From Spirochaetota bacterium (lineage in GTDB: Bacteria; Spirochaetota; Spirochaetia; Treponematales; Rectinemataceae): DNA of 13,285 nt. Each line of letters opens with the position of its first letter. Within the stretch, counting starts at the first letter, position 1. The notes beneath the pieces were generated by a model. The model was not told the origin of the DNA. It saw only the letters and a program-made list of their open reading frames with translations, and ran no database searches. This document shows, in pieces, positions 1-6,794 of this stretch. The DNA lies in NCBI GenBank assembly GCA_023421875.1, contig JAEZSM010000143.1:1-13285 (forward strand), written 5' to 3'. Made by a program: the position numbers and the translations under genes.

Positions 1-734
1 ATTGGGATCTGGTAAAGGAGACAACCTCCGACCAGTCCCGAGGCCTGCCTCCCCCGCCCCAGCAGGAGCCGCCCCAGGCTGACGACAGCGTCGTCAGCCT
101 GCCGGCGGTGGACAAGGCTTACGATACCGAAAAAAACCCGGCTTCGGCGCCGGCGGTCCTGCACCGGCTGCTGCTAACCCGTCGCTCGAGGCGGGCTTTC
201 AAAACAGAAAACCTTCCGCTGACCACACTTTCCTATCTGCTTTGGTCTTGCGAGGGTGTACGGGAGAACAGGGGAAAATATTCTTTCAGGACAACCCCCT
301 CGGGTGGCGCCAGGCACCCGCTGGATGTCTATGTTTTCGCCAGGAGAATCGAGGGGCTCAAGCCGGGGCTGTACCGCTATCTTCCCCTGGAACACGCCCT
401 GGTGCTCGAGCGGGAGGGTGACGATTCTAAGGCCCTGGACGAAGCGCTGATGGGACAACAGAGAAATTCATCCTGCGTCGTTTTCTGGGCGGCGGTTCCG
501 TACCGCAGCGAATGGCGGTACGGCAAGGCGGCGGACAAGCTGGTAGCTCTGGACGCCGGCCACTCCTGCCAGAACCTCTACCTGGCCTGCGAAGCCCTCG
601 GTTTGGGCACCTGTGCGGTGGGCGCCTACGACCAGCAGCGCCTGGACGACTATCTGGGACTGGACGGCGAGGACATGTTCGCCCTCTACGCCGCCCCCGT
701 CGGAGTTCCCGGCGGGGTTTCCCTGGATGACTAA
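1..734 (+). CDS. SagB-type nitroreductase family protein, 5' end cut by window edge
   Basis: This is an FMN-dependent nitroreductase-fold oxidoreductase of the SagB/ThcOx type, probably cytosolic; its substrate cannot be told from the sequence. A GTG at 108 could open the frame, but the frame is open back to base 3. The extra residues include the stretch SDQSRGLPPPP, which resembles the usual N-terminal segment of stand-alone SagB-like nitroreductases (an SDQ..GLP.PP pattern). I therefore read the gene as starting left of the window, with 243 residues visible. Family marks are LTRRSRRAF (FMN phosphate-binding region), TPSGGARHPLDVY, and the C-terminal block AGHSCQNLYLACEALGLGT followed by CAVGAYD and LYAAPVG. 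In cyclodehydratase clusters such proteins oxidise azolines, but no YcaO or precursor-peptide gene is visible here. The kinase-family gene downstream starts 31 bases after the stop, so the two are probably co-transcribed. The family is clear; the role is not. Confidence 0.9.
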   Translation, partial: WDLVKETTSDQSRGLPPPPQQEPPQADDSVVSLPAVDKAYDTEKNPASAPAVLHRLLLTRRSRRAFKTENLPLTTLSYLLWSCEGVRENRGKYSFRTTPSGGARHPLDVYVFARRIEGLKPGLYRYLPLEHALVLEREGDDSKALDEALMGQQRNSSCVVFWAAVPYRSEWRYGKAADKLVALDAGHSCQNLYLACEALGLGTCAVGAYDQQRLDDYLGLDGEDMFALYAAPVGVPGGVSLDD

Positions 735-765
735 AGCAAATTTAGCGCCTTTGGAGGAATACCTA

Positions 766-1251
766 ATGAACCTGGATTTTATACAACTTTCGATTCCCGC
801 CGACTGCAACATCGTCGTAGGGCAGTCACACTTCATCAAGACGGTGGAGGATCTCGCGGAGATAATGGCCGGTTCGGTGCCCGGCGCAAAATACGGTCTG
901 GCCTTTAGCGAAGCCTCGGGGCCCTGTCTGGTCCGTACCGCGGGGAACGCCCCCGAACTGGAGGCGGCGGCCAGGGACTGCGCCCTCGCCGTAGGAGCCG
1001 GGCACAGTTTCTATCTTATCCTCGGTCCAGGCGCCTATCCCATTAATGTTCTGGACAGGATCAAGGCATGCCCCGAGGTGTGCAGAATCTTTGCCGCCAC
1101 GGCTAATCCACTGCAGATCGTTCGGGCTGTGACCGACCAGGGCGCCGGTATCCTGGGTGTTGTTGACGGCAATTCGCCCAAGGGCGTGGAGGGGGAATCC
1201 GACAAAGCGGATCGTAAGGCTCTGCTCCGCCGTTTTGGGTATAAATTCTAG
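766..1251 (+). CDS. adenosine-specific kinase family protein (PF04008, DUF355)
   Basis: This 161-residue protein matches the small family annotated as adenosine-specific kinase, known mainly from archaea and scattered bacteria. Family motifs appear in order: NIVVGQSHFIKTVEDL (residues 15-30), SVPGAKYGLAFSEASG (37-52), GAGHSF (77-82), PINVL (92-96), PEVCRIFAATANP (103-115), and the C-terminal GILGVVDGNSPKGVE and RRFGYKF. The proposed activity is phosphorylation of adenosine; I cannot judge catalysis from sequence. The frame is open further upstream to 613, but the ATG at 766 has a GGAGG ribosome site at 753-757 with eight bases between, and the family homology begins here. It follows the nitroreductase by 31 bases. 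Its stop lies four bases from the stop of the convergent ABC ATPase, leaving no room for a separate terminator. Confidence 0.92.
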   Translation: MNLDFIQLSIPADCNIVVGQSHFIKTVEDLAEIMAGSVPGAKYGLAFSEASGPCLVRTAGNAPELEAAARDCALAVGAGHSFYLILGPGAYPINVLDRIKACPEVCRIFAATANPLQIVRAVTDQGAGILGVVDGNSPKGVEGESDKADRKALLRRFGYKF

Positions 1252-1255
1252 TTTT

Positions 1256-2047
1256 TCAGCCCAGCAGATCCCTGTCTTCAGCGTACTCTTTTCCCCGGGA
1301 CTGCCTGAATAGTTCCACAAGGTCCGAAACACCCATCTCGGCTTTCCGGACGCCGCTCACATCGGCGAGGATCCGGCCCTCGTGCATCATGATTACCCGG
1401 TCGGCCTGTTCCAAGGCCTGTTTCATGTCATGGGTGACGATGAGGGCCGTAAGGTCGTATTCGGCGATAAAGCGCTTGGTCAGGCGATCGACGATTTCGG
1501 CATTGCCCGGATCAAGGGCGGCGGTGTGTTCGTCTAAAAGCAGGACCGAAGGATGGGAGAGCACCGCCATGAGGAGGGTAAGGGCTTGCCGCTGGCCTCC
1601 CGAAAGCCTCGAAACGTTTTCCCTTAGCCTGTTTTCCAGGCCCATATCGAGCTGGGCTACTTGATCGGCCAGCGCCTTGGCCTTTGTCTTATTGACGGCC
1701 AGGCGCAGCCCCCGGGGACCTTTTCGCGCCGCCAGGGCAAGGTTGTCCAGAATGGTCATTTCTCCCGCCGTGCCCGCAAGGGGGTTTTGTCTCACTCTAC
1801 CCAAGTAGGCTGCGCGGCGCCATTCCGCATCCTTAGCGCAATCCCTGCCGTACAGGACGATCGAGCCCGCGCTGACTGGCACCGTGCCTGCGATGGCGTT
1901 GAGCAGGGTGCTCTTTCCCGCGCCGTTGGATCCGATAATCGAAACTGTCTGACCCTTGGGAACTTCCAGGTCTATGCCGTTCAAAACTCTTCTGTCTTCG
2001 CCGCCTCCCTGGGGGAAGGACACTTCGAGCCCTTGTATCCGTATCAT
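1256..2047 (-). CDS. ABC transporter ATP-binding protein (tryptophan-type importer, TrpZ-like)
   Basis: This 263-residue nucleotide-binding subunit powers the importer made with the next two genes. All ABC motifs are intact: Walker A GSNGAGKST (39-47), Q-loop Gln87, signature LSGGQ (148-152), Walker B VLLLDE (168-173) with catalytic Glu173, a D-loop ALD, and switch His206. The sequence DEHTAALDP after Walker B, with His following the catalytic Glu, is typical of the ATPases paired with ABC_sub_bind-type lipoproteins. The ATG overlaps the permease stop by four bases (ATGA at 2047-2044), so translation is probably coupled; the only ribosome-site candidate is a weak G-run about nine bases upstream. 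The gene closes the three-gene operon and converges with the adenosine-kinase family gene. Confidence 0.93.
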   Translation of the reverse strand: MIRIQGLEVSFPQGGGEDRRVLNGIDLEVPKGQTVSIIGSNGAGKSTLLNAIAGTVPVSAGSIVLYGRDCAKDAEWRRAAYLGRVRQNPLAGTAGEMTILDNLALAARKGPRGLRLAVNKTKAKALADQVAQLDMGLENRLRENVSRLSGGQRQALTLLMAVLSHPSVLLLDEHTAALDPGNAEIVDRLTKRFIAEYDLTALIVTHDMKQALEQADRVIMMHEGRILADVSGVRKAEMGVSDLVELFRQSRGKEYAEDRDLLG

Positions 2048-3051
2048 CGACGCTTACCCCCGGCCCGTGACAGGGCCTTGGGCTTTTTGCCCGCATACTT
2101 GGAGACGGTGATTGAACCGATTATCAGCAGTGCTGTCAGAAGCCGCAGGTCGTTAGGCGTTATGCCGGCCACATAGCCCCAGGATCGGGCTGCGTACATG
2201 AGGCCCTTGAATAGAACCGATCCGGCGAGAACCCGGAAGATCTGGACCCCTATAAATTGGGATTTGATCAATAGCTCGCCCAGCATAACCGACGCAAGCC
2301 CGGAGGCTACAATCCCAGCGCCAAAGTTTACATCGGCAAAGCCTTGATAGGAGGCCGCCAGGGCGCCAGAAAGGCCGACAAGGCCATTGGCAAGAGCAAT
2401 GCCCAGGCTGCGGAGGGATACTGGGTTTATGCCGGCCTGGATTACCGAAGCCTCGTTGTCGCCCATGGCTCCCATAGCTATGCCGATTTCGGTATGGAAA
2501 AAAAGATCCATCAAGCCTGCTACCAGCAGGGCGGCAAACAGTGCGGCGATGAAAAGGGAAATGTCCTGGGAAACGCCTGGTCCCAACCAGGTTCGGGCGA
2601 AATCCAGAAGGGGGTTGTTCTTGATCAAGGGCAGATTCGGCCTGCCTCCCAGTATGCGCAGGTTGATGGAATAAAAGCCCGTCATGGTGATGATGCCCGC
2701 CAGAATGGGCGGGACCTTGAGCCTATGATGGATGAATGATGTGACAAGACCGGCCAGGGCGCCTGCGGCGAATCCACCTACCAAGGCAAGCACCGGGGCG
2801 GCGGCCGCGAGGCCAAGCGGGGCGGCAACTGCGCCTCCCGGAGCACTCGCGGCGCCTAAAAGCCCGCCTGCCCCGGCCCCCGAAGCCAAGGCCTTCCCCA
2901 GCCCCGCCACAATAGCGCCCGCGGCCGCCGCCCCGGCTGGGAATGAGCCCTCCACGGTCAAATCGGGGAAGTCGAGAATCCTGAAGCTGATAAAAAGCCC
3001 GAGGGCCATGATCCCGTAGACCAGGCCCTCGACAAGTATTCCTTCGATCAT
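2044..3051 (-). CDS. ABC transporter permease (BPD_transp_2 family, TrpY-like) with Ala/Gly-rich insertion
   Basis: This 335-residue hydrophobic inner-membrane subunit belongs to the LivH-like permease family (PF02653), in the subgroup paired with ABC_sub_bind lipoproteins. Recognisable segments are VYGIMALGLFISFRILDFPD near the N terminus, DLTVEGSF, KVPPILAGIITMTGFYSINL, the cytoplasmic stretch AMGDNEASVIQAGI that likely contacts the ATPase, and several transmembrane helices, ending in a basic tail KKPKALSRAGGKRR. Residues about 50-86 are an Ala/Gly/Pro run where I recall family members having only a short loop. The start lies one base after the lipoprotein stop, with no good ribosome site (AAAAGTAAG precedes the ATG), which points to translational coupling. 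The ATPase gene overlaps its stop. Substrate specificity is inferred from the family: tryptophan, or another aromatic or purine-like compound. Confidence 0.92.
   Translation of the reverse strand: MIEGILVEGLVYGIMALGLFISFRILDFPDLTVEGSFPAGAAAAGAIVAGLGKALASGAGAGGLLGAASAPGGAVAAPLGLAAAAPVLALVGGFAAGALAGLVTSFIHHRLKVPPILAGIITMTGFYSINLRILGGRPNLPLIKNNPLLDFARTWLGPGVSQDISLFIAALFAALLVAGLMDLFFHTEIGIAMGAMGDNEASVIQAGINPVSLRSLGIALANGLVGLSGALAASYQGFADVNFGAGIVASGLASVMLGELLIKSQFIGVQIFRVLAGSVLFKGLMYAARSWGYVAGITPNDLRLLTALLIIGSITVSKYAGKKPKALSRAGGKRR
2794..2904 (-). other. Low-complexity Ala/Gly/Pro insertion in the permease
   Basis: Residues about 50-86 of the permease consist almost wholly of Ala, Gly, Pro and Leu, with Ser57, Ser69 and Lys53 among the few exceptions. 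The DNA is a G+C-rich stretch with repeated GCC/GGC/GCG-type codons. The flanking sequence is normal: GSFPAGAA before and GGFAAGALAGLV after. I judge it an insertion from memory of the family; an alignment would fix the edges. Confidence 0.6.
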
Positions 3052-3052
3052 C

Positions 3053-4033
3053 TTACTTTTTTGTCACAGTCCCGCCGGATACTAAGATCGTAGCCTGCTC
3101 CACCAGGGCAGTATCCAGGCTGAGCCCAAGCTTCTCCGCGACATCGAGATTGAGCACTAGCTCCAGGGATTCTGGATCGGTGGGCAGGAAGCTGGGAATA
3201 TCCTTGGTCTTTTCGCCGTTCAGAAGCCTTACGACGATCTTGCCCGTTTCTCTTCCCATCTGGTAGTAGTCATAGCCCAGGGCGACCAGAACGGGGATTG
3301 TCTCGGCCGAAGCCGGATCGGCGGACATGAGGGGAATCTTCTTGTCCAGACAGACTTCGGAAACAGCGTTCAACGCCGAAAATACCGTGTTGTCGTTGCC
3401 CAAGTACAGCCCGTCGATCCGGTCCGCTATCGAAAGAAGGGCCGACTTGACCTCGGAGGAATTGGTTATCGTAGCCTCCACATATTCAATGCCCTTTTCG
3501 GCGCAGTATTCCTTGACTATCGCCGCCAGGGCCAGCGAATTAGCCTCTCCTGACGAATAGACATGCCCGAGGCGTTGTACCGGCGCCATGGACAGCAGCA
3601 TATCGAGCTGTACCCGCACCGGCGTCATGTCCGAGGTTCCCGTAACGTTCACTCCCCCCTTGTCCATGCTCTCCACAAGACCGGCCGACACGGGATCTGT
3701 CACCACCGAGAAAACCACAGGCCGGTCCTTGATCTGATTGACCAAGGCCTGGGCCGTGGGCGTCGCGATTCCCACCGCGACAGCGACCTTGCTCTGCTTG
3801 AAGCGCTGGGCTATCTGGCCCGCCGTCGCCATGTCGGCGTTGGAATTCTGCCTGTCCAGCTCTATTTCGGGCTTTGCCTCGGATATTTCATCGATTATTC
3901 CCTGCTCCACCGCATCGAGGGCAGGATGGGCGACGAATTTTGCTATGCCCACCGTCTTTTTAGCGTTTCCGCAGGAGAGGGCCAGCAAGGCCGCGCCTAC
4001 CGCCGCGATCATAAAGACTCTATTTTTCGACAT
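3053..4033 (-). CDS. ABC transporter substrate-binding lipoprotein (ABC_sub_bind family, TrpX-like)
   Basis: This 326-residue protein is the extracytoplasmic ligand receptor of the importer. The N terminus is a lipoprotein signal: a basic start (MSKNR), a hydrophobic stretch, then ALSC with Cys21 as the lipidation site. The -3 position is Ala rather than Leu, a relaxed lipobox of the kind accepted in spirochaetes. The mature part fits the ABC_sub_bind family (PF04392): VGIAKFVAHPALDAVEQGI near the start, then VAVGIATPTAQALV, PVVFSVVTDPVSAGLV, the hinge-side GTSDMTPV, GLYLGNDNTV, and PVLVALGYDYYQMGRETG. Proteins of this type bind tryptophan in TrpXYZ systems, so an aromatic amino acid is the best guess; other ligands are possible. 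An AGAGG ribosome site sits six bases before the ATG. This is the first gene of the operon and has its own promoter and operator-like site. Confidence 0.93.
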   Translation of the reverse strand: MSKNRVFMIAAVGAALLALSCGNAKKTVGIAKFVAHPALDAVEQGIIDEISEAKPEIELDRQNSNADMATAGQIAQRFKQSKVAVAVGIATPTAQALVNQIKDRPVVFSVVTDPVSAGLVESMDKGGVNVTGTSDMTPVRVQLDMLLSMAPVQRLGHVYSSGEANSLALAAIVKEYCAEKGIEYVEATITNSSEVKSALLSIADRIDGLYLGNDNTVFSALNAVSEVCLDKKIPLMSADPASAETIPVLVALGYDYYQMGRETGKIVVRLLNGEKTKDIPSFLPTDPESLELVLNLDVAEKLGLSLDTALVEQATILVSGGTVTKK

Positions 4034-4039
4034 TAGGAA

Positions 4040-4044
4040 CCTCT
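4040..4044 (-). promoter_or_regulatory. Ribosome binding site of the substrate-binding lipoprotein
   Basis: AGAGG on the minus strand, six bases before the ATG at 4033. It is the only good ribosome site in the importer operon; the two downstream genes depend on overlap or abutment. Confidence 0.7.
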
Positions 4045-4080
4045 ATTTCCGCCTTAAGCACTGAAAGGCAGGTTTATTTT

Positions 4081-4098
4081 GTTACTATTAACAGTAAC
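4081..4098. promoter_or_regulatory. Operator-like palindrome at the importer transcription start
   Basis: GTTACTATTAACAGTAAC on the plus strand is self-complementary in 8 of 9 base pairs (16 of 18 positions), with a TTAA centre. It begins six bases after the -10 box of the importer promoter, so it covers the predicted start site, where a repressor would block initiation. It recalls, without matching, the E. coli TrpR operator core GTACTAGTTAACTAGTAC, sharing the ACT/AGT half-sites and the central TTAA. No regulator gene is in the window. Confidence 0.6.
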
Positions 4099-4104
4099 GC
4101 GCAC

Positions 4105-4134
4105 ACTATACCTCTCTTTGCGCGTACTGGTCAA
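4105..4134 (-). promoter_or_regulatory. Sigma-70 type promoter of the ABC importer operon
   Basis: The minus strand reads TTGACC (4134-4129), an 18-base spacer, then TATAGT (4110-4105). The start should fall near 4098, giving a leader of about 65 bases before the lipoprotein ATG. An A/T-rich stretch, which could be an UP element, lies just upstream and runs into the end of ppiB. Confidence 0.75.
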
Positions 4135-4151
4135 TAGAAACAAATCTTGTT

Positions 4152-4652
4152 TTAATGAACTTTCGCGGCGATTAAAACAATATCCTCTCTGGGCACATCG
4201 GCATGAGGGGGTCTGCGTCCTGTCGGCACCGCAGCCATGGCGTCCACAACCTCCATGCCCTTGGTAACCTGTGCAAAAACGCAATACCCCGCCCCCGGTC
4301 CCGGTCCCCGGTAATCCAGGCTCGTATTGTCCGAAAAGTTTATAAAAAACTGACTGGTCGCGCTTTCGGGATGGGGCGTCCGGGCCATGGAAAGGGTTCC
4401 CCGTTTATTGGACGGTCCCTTGGCCGCCTCGTTGACAATGGGGTCCCTGGTCTTCTTCTGGTCCATACCGGGGACAAAGCCGCCTCCCTGGGCTACAAAA
4501 CCGGGAATTACCCTATGGAAGATCGTACCGTCGTAAAAACCCGAGCGGACATAGTCCAGAAAATTCGCCGCCGTGACCGGCGTTCTGTCCTCGAAGACTT
4601 CCAGCTCTATCTCGCCCAGACTGGTGATCAGCGTAACCGTGGAATTAACCAT
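4152..4652 (-). CDS. ppiB: Cyclophilin-type peptidyl-prolyl cis-trans isomerase
   Basis: This 166-residue cyclophilin catalyses cis-trans isomerisation of Xaa-Pro bonds, probably in the cytoplasm as no signal peptide is present. It is almost the size of E. coli PpiB (164) and follows it along the length: NFLDYVRSGFYDGTIFHRVI with catalytic Arg47, GFVAQGGGFVPGM (51-63), RGTLSMART, HPESATSQFFINFSDN and GYCVFAQVTKGMEVVD, then a C-terminal DVPREDIVL. The reading frame stays open upstream to 4811, but homology begins at the ATG at 4652, and a GGGAGGAG ribosome site immediately precedes it, so the longer start is rejected. The gene has its own extended -10 promoter. It lies 118 bases before the importer operon on the same strand; I see no terminator between them. 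Confidence 0.95.
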   Translation of the reverse strand: MVNSTVTLITSLGEIELEVFEDRTPVTAANFLDYVRSGFYDGTIFHRVIPGFVAQGGGFVPGMDQKKTRDPIVNEAAKGPSNKRGTLSMARTPHPESATSQFFINFSDNTSLDYRGPGPGAGYCVFAQVTKGMEVVDAMAAVPTGRRPPHADVPREDIVLIAAKVH

Positions 4653-4672
4653 CTCTCCTCCCTTGCCGGGCA

Positions 4673-4681
4673 AGTATAGCA
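4673..4681 (-). promoter_or_regulatory. Extended -10 promoter of ppiB
   Basis: The minus strand reads TGC followed by TATACT, a good extended -10, about 20 bases before the ppiB ATG. No convincing -35 box is seen 16-18 bases upstream, as allowed for extended -10 promoters. Confidence 0.55.
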
Positions 4682-4709
4682 CCCTCTTACGGCTACGTCC
4701 CGGGGTTGT

Positions 4710-4732
4710 CGCCCAGAAAACGGGCGCTTTTT
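4710..4732 (+). terminator. Terminator-like hairpin upstream of the dehydrogenase gene
   Basis: CGCCC (4710-4714) pairs with GGGCG (4722-4726) around a seven-base loop, and CTTTTT follows, the form of a weak intrinsic terminator on the plus strand. No plus-strand gene ends here; it lies between divergent ppiB and the dehydrogenase, upstream of the predicted dehydrogenase promoter. It could block read-through into the dehydrogenase or be chance. The stem is only five base pairs. Confidence 0.3.
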
Positions 4733-4751
4733 CGTAGGTAAAACCATCGGG

Positions 4752-4780
4752 TTGCGCAGCGGCGGCTAAAAGGCTAGAGT
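4752..4780 (+). promoter_or_regulatory. Possible promoter of the dehydrogenase-DUF2804 operon
   Basis: TTGCGC, a 17-base spacer, then TAGAGT. Both boxes are imperfect, but spacing is ideal and the predicted start near 4787 gives a short leader that holds the GGAGG ribosome site at 4799-4803. Confidence 0.45.
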
Positions 4781-4810
4781 GACCATGCAGATTACGTTGG
4801 AGGAAAAGCA

Positions 4811-5695
4811 ATGTCCTTTGAAAAGAAAACCATAGGATTCATAGGCCTGGGCGTCATGGGCAATTCCATGGCCGGGCATCTTCTGTCGGCCGGCCACAGC
4901 CTCATCGTCTATACGCGCTCCCCCGCCAAGGCCAAAGCCTTGCTCCAGCGCGGCGCCGAATGGGCAGAGAGCCCCGCGGCCCTGGCTCCCCGCTGCGATG
5001 TCCTCATAACCATGGTCGGCCTTCCCTCGGACGTCGAAGCCGTATATCTGGGCGATGCAGGGCTCGTGGCTCATGCCCACAAAGGCGCCCTTCTCATCGA
5101 TATGACAACCTCTAGCCCCGACCTGGCCCTGCGAATCCACGCGGCAGCCTCGGCCAAGGGTTTGAAAGCACTGGACGCACCGGTCTCCGGCGGCGACAGC
5201 GGTGCCAGAAACGCCAGCCTCACAATCATGGTCGGCGGCGATGAAGACGCTTTCGCGGAGGCCAAAGCGCTGTTTGCGATAATGGGCAAGACAATCGTAC
5301 GCCAGGGCGGCGCCGGGGCCGGACAGCACACCAAGGCAGCCAATCAGATCTGCGTGGCCGCCAACCTCATCGGCGTGGTGGAAGCTCTTACCTACGCATC
5401 GGCTTCGGGGCTGGACCCCAAACGTGTATTGCTCTCCATAGGCGGGGGCTCGGCGGCCAGCTGGCAGCTTTCGAGCAACGCCCCCCGCATGCTGGACGGA
5501 GATTCCAACCCCGGCTTCTACGCCAAGCACTTTTTAAAAGATCTTCGTATCGCCCTCGATTCTTCGCGCCAATTGGGATTAAAGCTCCCCCTGGTGGCGC
5601 TGGCCGAAAGTCTCTTCGACACGGTGCAGGCCCAGGGCTGGGGCGAGCGGGGAACTCAGATTCTCTACGAGCTATACAGGCAAGGCCTTGTCTGA
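4811..5695 (+). CDS. NAD(P)-dependent beta-hydroxyacid dehydrogenase (3-hydroxyisobutyrate dehydrogenase family)
   Basis: This 294-residue cytosolic oxidoreductase interconverts a beta-hydroxyacid and its semialdehyde or keto form. The Rossmann motif GFIGLGVMG is at residues 9-17. Catalytic elements follow: DAPVSGGDSGA (122-132, with substrate-binding Ser126-Gly-Gly), and GAGQHTKAANQ (169-179) with the general acid Lys175 and Asn178. KDLRIALD closes the active site in the C-terminal helical domain. Arg36 after the second strand (YTRS) suggests NADP(H) rather than NAD(H); this is an inference. The substrate could be tartronate, succinate or methylmalonate semialdehyde, and sequence alone does not decide. 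The start has GGAGG seven bases upstream. The DUF2804 gene overlaps its end by eight bases. Confidence 0.93.
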   Translation: MSFEKKTIGFIGLGVMGNSMAGHLLSAGHSLIVYTRSPAKAKALLQRGAEWAESPAALAPRCDVLITMVGLPSDVEAVYLGDAGLVAHAHKGALLIDMTTSSPDLALRIHAAASAKGLKALDAPVSGGDSGARNASLTIMVGGDEDAFAEAKALFAIMGKTIVRQGGAGAGQHTKAANQICVAANLIGVVEALTYASASGLDPKRVLLSIGGGSAASWQLSSNAPRMLDGDSNPGFYAKHFLKDLRIALDSSRQLGLKLPLVALAESLFDTVQAQGWGERGTQILYELYRQGLV

Positions 5696-6755
5696 TTCGG
5701 AGCAACAAAAGGCTCTTCGGGGCCAGGCGCCTGGAGAGCTCTGCCAAGACGGGTCCCTCGTCCTGGGTTCCTGGGAAGGAATACCAGGCAGGGCTAACCT
5801 CATAGATGTCCACAGACCCTACCACTATCCGCTTCCCCGCTTCCTACGCGGCTCGAGGATAAAAGAGTGGCAGGCGATCCAGGCGGGGAATGCTGACTGC
5901 TTCATCTTCGCGGTATTCTACGACGCTAAATACCTTGGGATGGTTTCGGTGGATATCTGGGACAGAAAAAACAAACGCAAAGCCGGATTCCGCCACAATT
6001 TCCCGTGGCGGCGTTTTACACTGCCCGAATCCCTCGAAAAATCCCATCTCAGCCATAGCTCTGGGCACAGAACGCTCTCTCTATCCATCGATATGGAAGC
6101 CGAAACAATGAGGCTCCAGGCATCGAATCATCCTAAAAATAAATCTGACTTCTCCTTCGATCTGGATCTGAGCTTTGCGCTGGACAAGGATTCGAGCCCG
6201 GCTTTTTCGGTCTGCCTACCCTTAGGGCTCAACAGGGCCATGTATTCCACCAAGATTCTCATGCCCTGCAGCGGCAGCCTCGTTCTCGACGGGGAGCGGC
6301 GGGAGCTGGCGGCTGAAAAAACCCTTGGCGTTCTGGACGATCACAAGGGCTACTATCCCTATCGGCTTCATTACGACTGGGTTACAGGCTTCGGTATCGA
6401 GCCTTCCGGACGCCGTGTCGGCTTCAATCTCACGGACAACCAGGTCAAGGACCAGCTGCGGTACAACGAAAACCGGCTGTGGATCGGCAGCGCCGTCCAT
6501 ACCCTCCCGCCCATCCGCATAACCCGTCCCTACGGCCGCTCCGAGCCCTGGATAATCCAGGACACCCAAGGCATGGTCGACCTGATCTTCCATCCCGAGG
6601 TTCCCCACGACATCACGATGAATCTAGGGCTGGCCGATATCGACTATTCAGGTCCCTTCGGACGCTTCGAAGGAATCCTGCGCAGCTCGTCCGGCGAAAA
6701 GATCGATGCTTCCCGGCTCTATGGCATGGGAGAGGACAAGAATCTGCGGCTCTAG
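5688..6755 (+). CDS. DUF2804 family protein
   Basis: This 355-residue protein matches the uncharacterised DUF2804 family (PF10974); no reaction is known. Recognisable stretches are GELCQDGSLVLGSW at the start, KEWQAIQAGNADCFIFAVFY, DIWDRKN, the conserved block LDDHKGYYPYRLHYDW (about residues 216-231), GRRVGFNLTDNQ and YGRSEPWIIQDTQGMVDLIF, then a C-terminal GRFEGIL. The family looks like an all-beta, lipocalin-like fold, and no signal peptide is visible. The predicted start is TTG at 5688, inside the last codons of the dehydrogenase, with only a weak AAGG upstream. The next in-frame Met is far inside the conserved part, so translation is probably coupled to the dehydrogenase. It converges with thyX, leaving 39 bases with no clear terminator. 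Confidence 0.88.
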   Translation: MSDSEQQKALRGQAPGELCQDGSLVLGSWEGIPGRANLIDVHRPYHYPLPRFLRGSRIKEWQAIQAGNADCFIFAVFYDAKYLGMVSVDIWDRKNKRKAGFRHNFPWRRFTLPESLEKSHLSHSSGHRTLSLSIDMEAETMRLQASNHPKNKSDFSFDLDLSFALDKDSSPAFSVCLPLGLNRAMYSTKILMPCSGSLVLDGERRELAAEKTLGVLDDHKGYYPYRLHYDWVTGFGIEPSGRRVGFNLTDNQVKDQLRYNENRLWIGSAVHTLPPIRITRPYGRSEPWIIQDTQGMVDLIFHPEVPHDITMNLGLADIDYSGPFGRFEGILRSSSGEKIDASRLYGMGEDKNLRL

Positions 6756-6794
6756 CCGTCGAAGGTTCTAGGTGCCAGCCCCGCAAAAAATCAC

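Noticed and set aside
613..765. In-frame upstream extension of the adenosine-kinase family gene, overlapping the nitroreductase
   Set aside because: Homology and a GGAGG ribosome site both point to ATG 766; the extension reads the nitroreductase in another frame.
2732..3019. Plus-strand Ala/Pro-rich reading frame opposite the permease
   Set aside because: It is the complement of the Ala/Gly-rich permease codons, with no ribosome site and no recognisable domain.
4653..4811. Longer ppiB start giving a 219-residue protein
   Set aside because: The extra residues show no homology and run through the ppiB promoter; the cyclophilin begins at 4652 with a strong ribosome site.
4766..5530. Long minus-strand reading frame opposite the dehydrogenase
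   Set aside because: It is antisense to an intact, motif-complete dehydrogenase gene and has low-information composition typical of G+C-rich shadows.
6747..6758. CGGCT-CT-AGCCG at the DUF2804 stop as a terminator
   Set aside because: The two-base centre cannot form a loop and no T-run follows.
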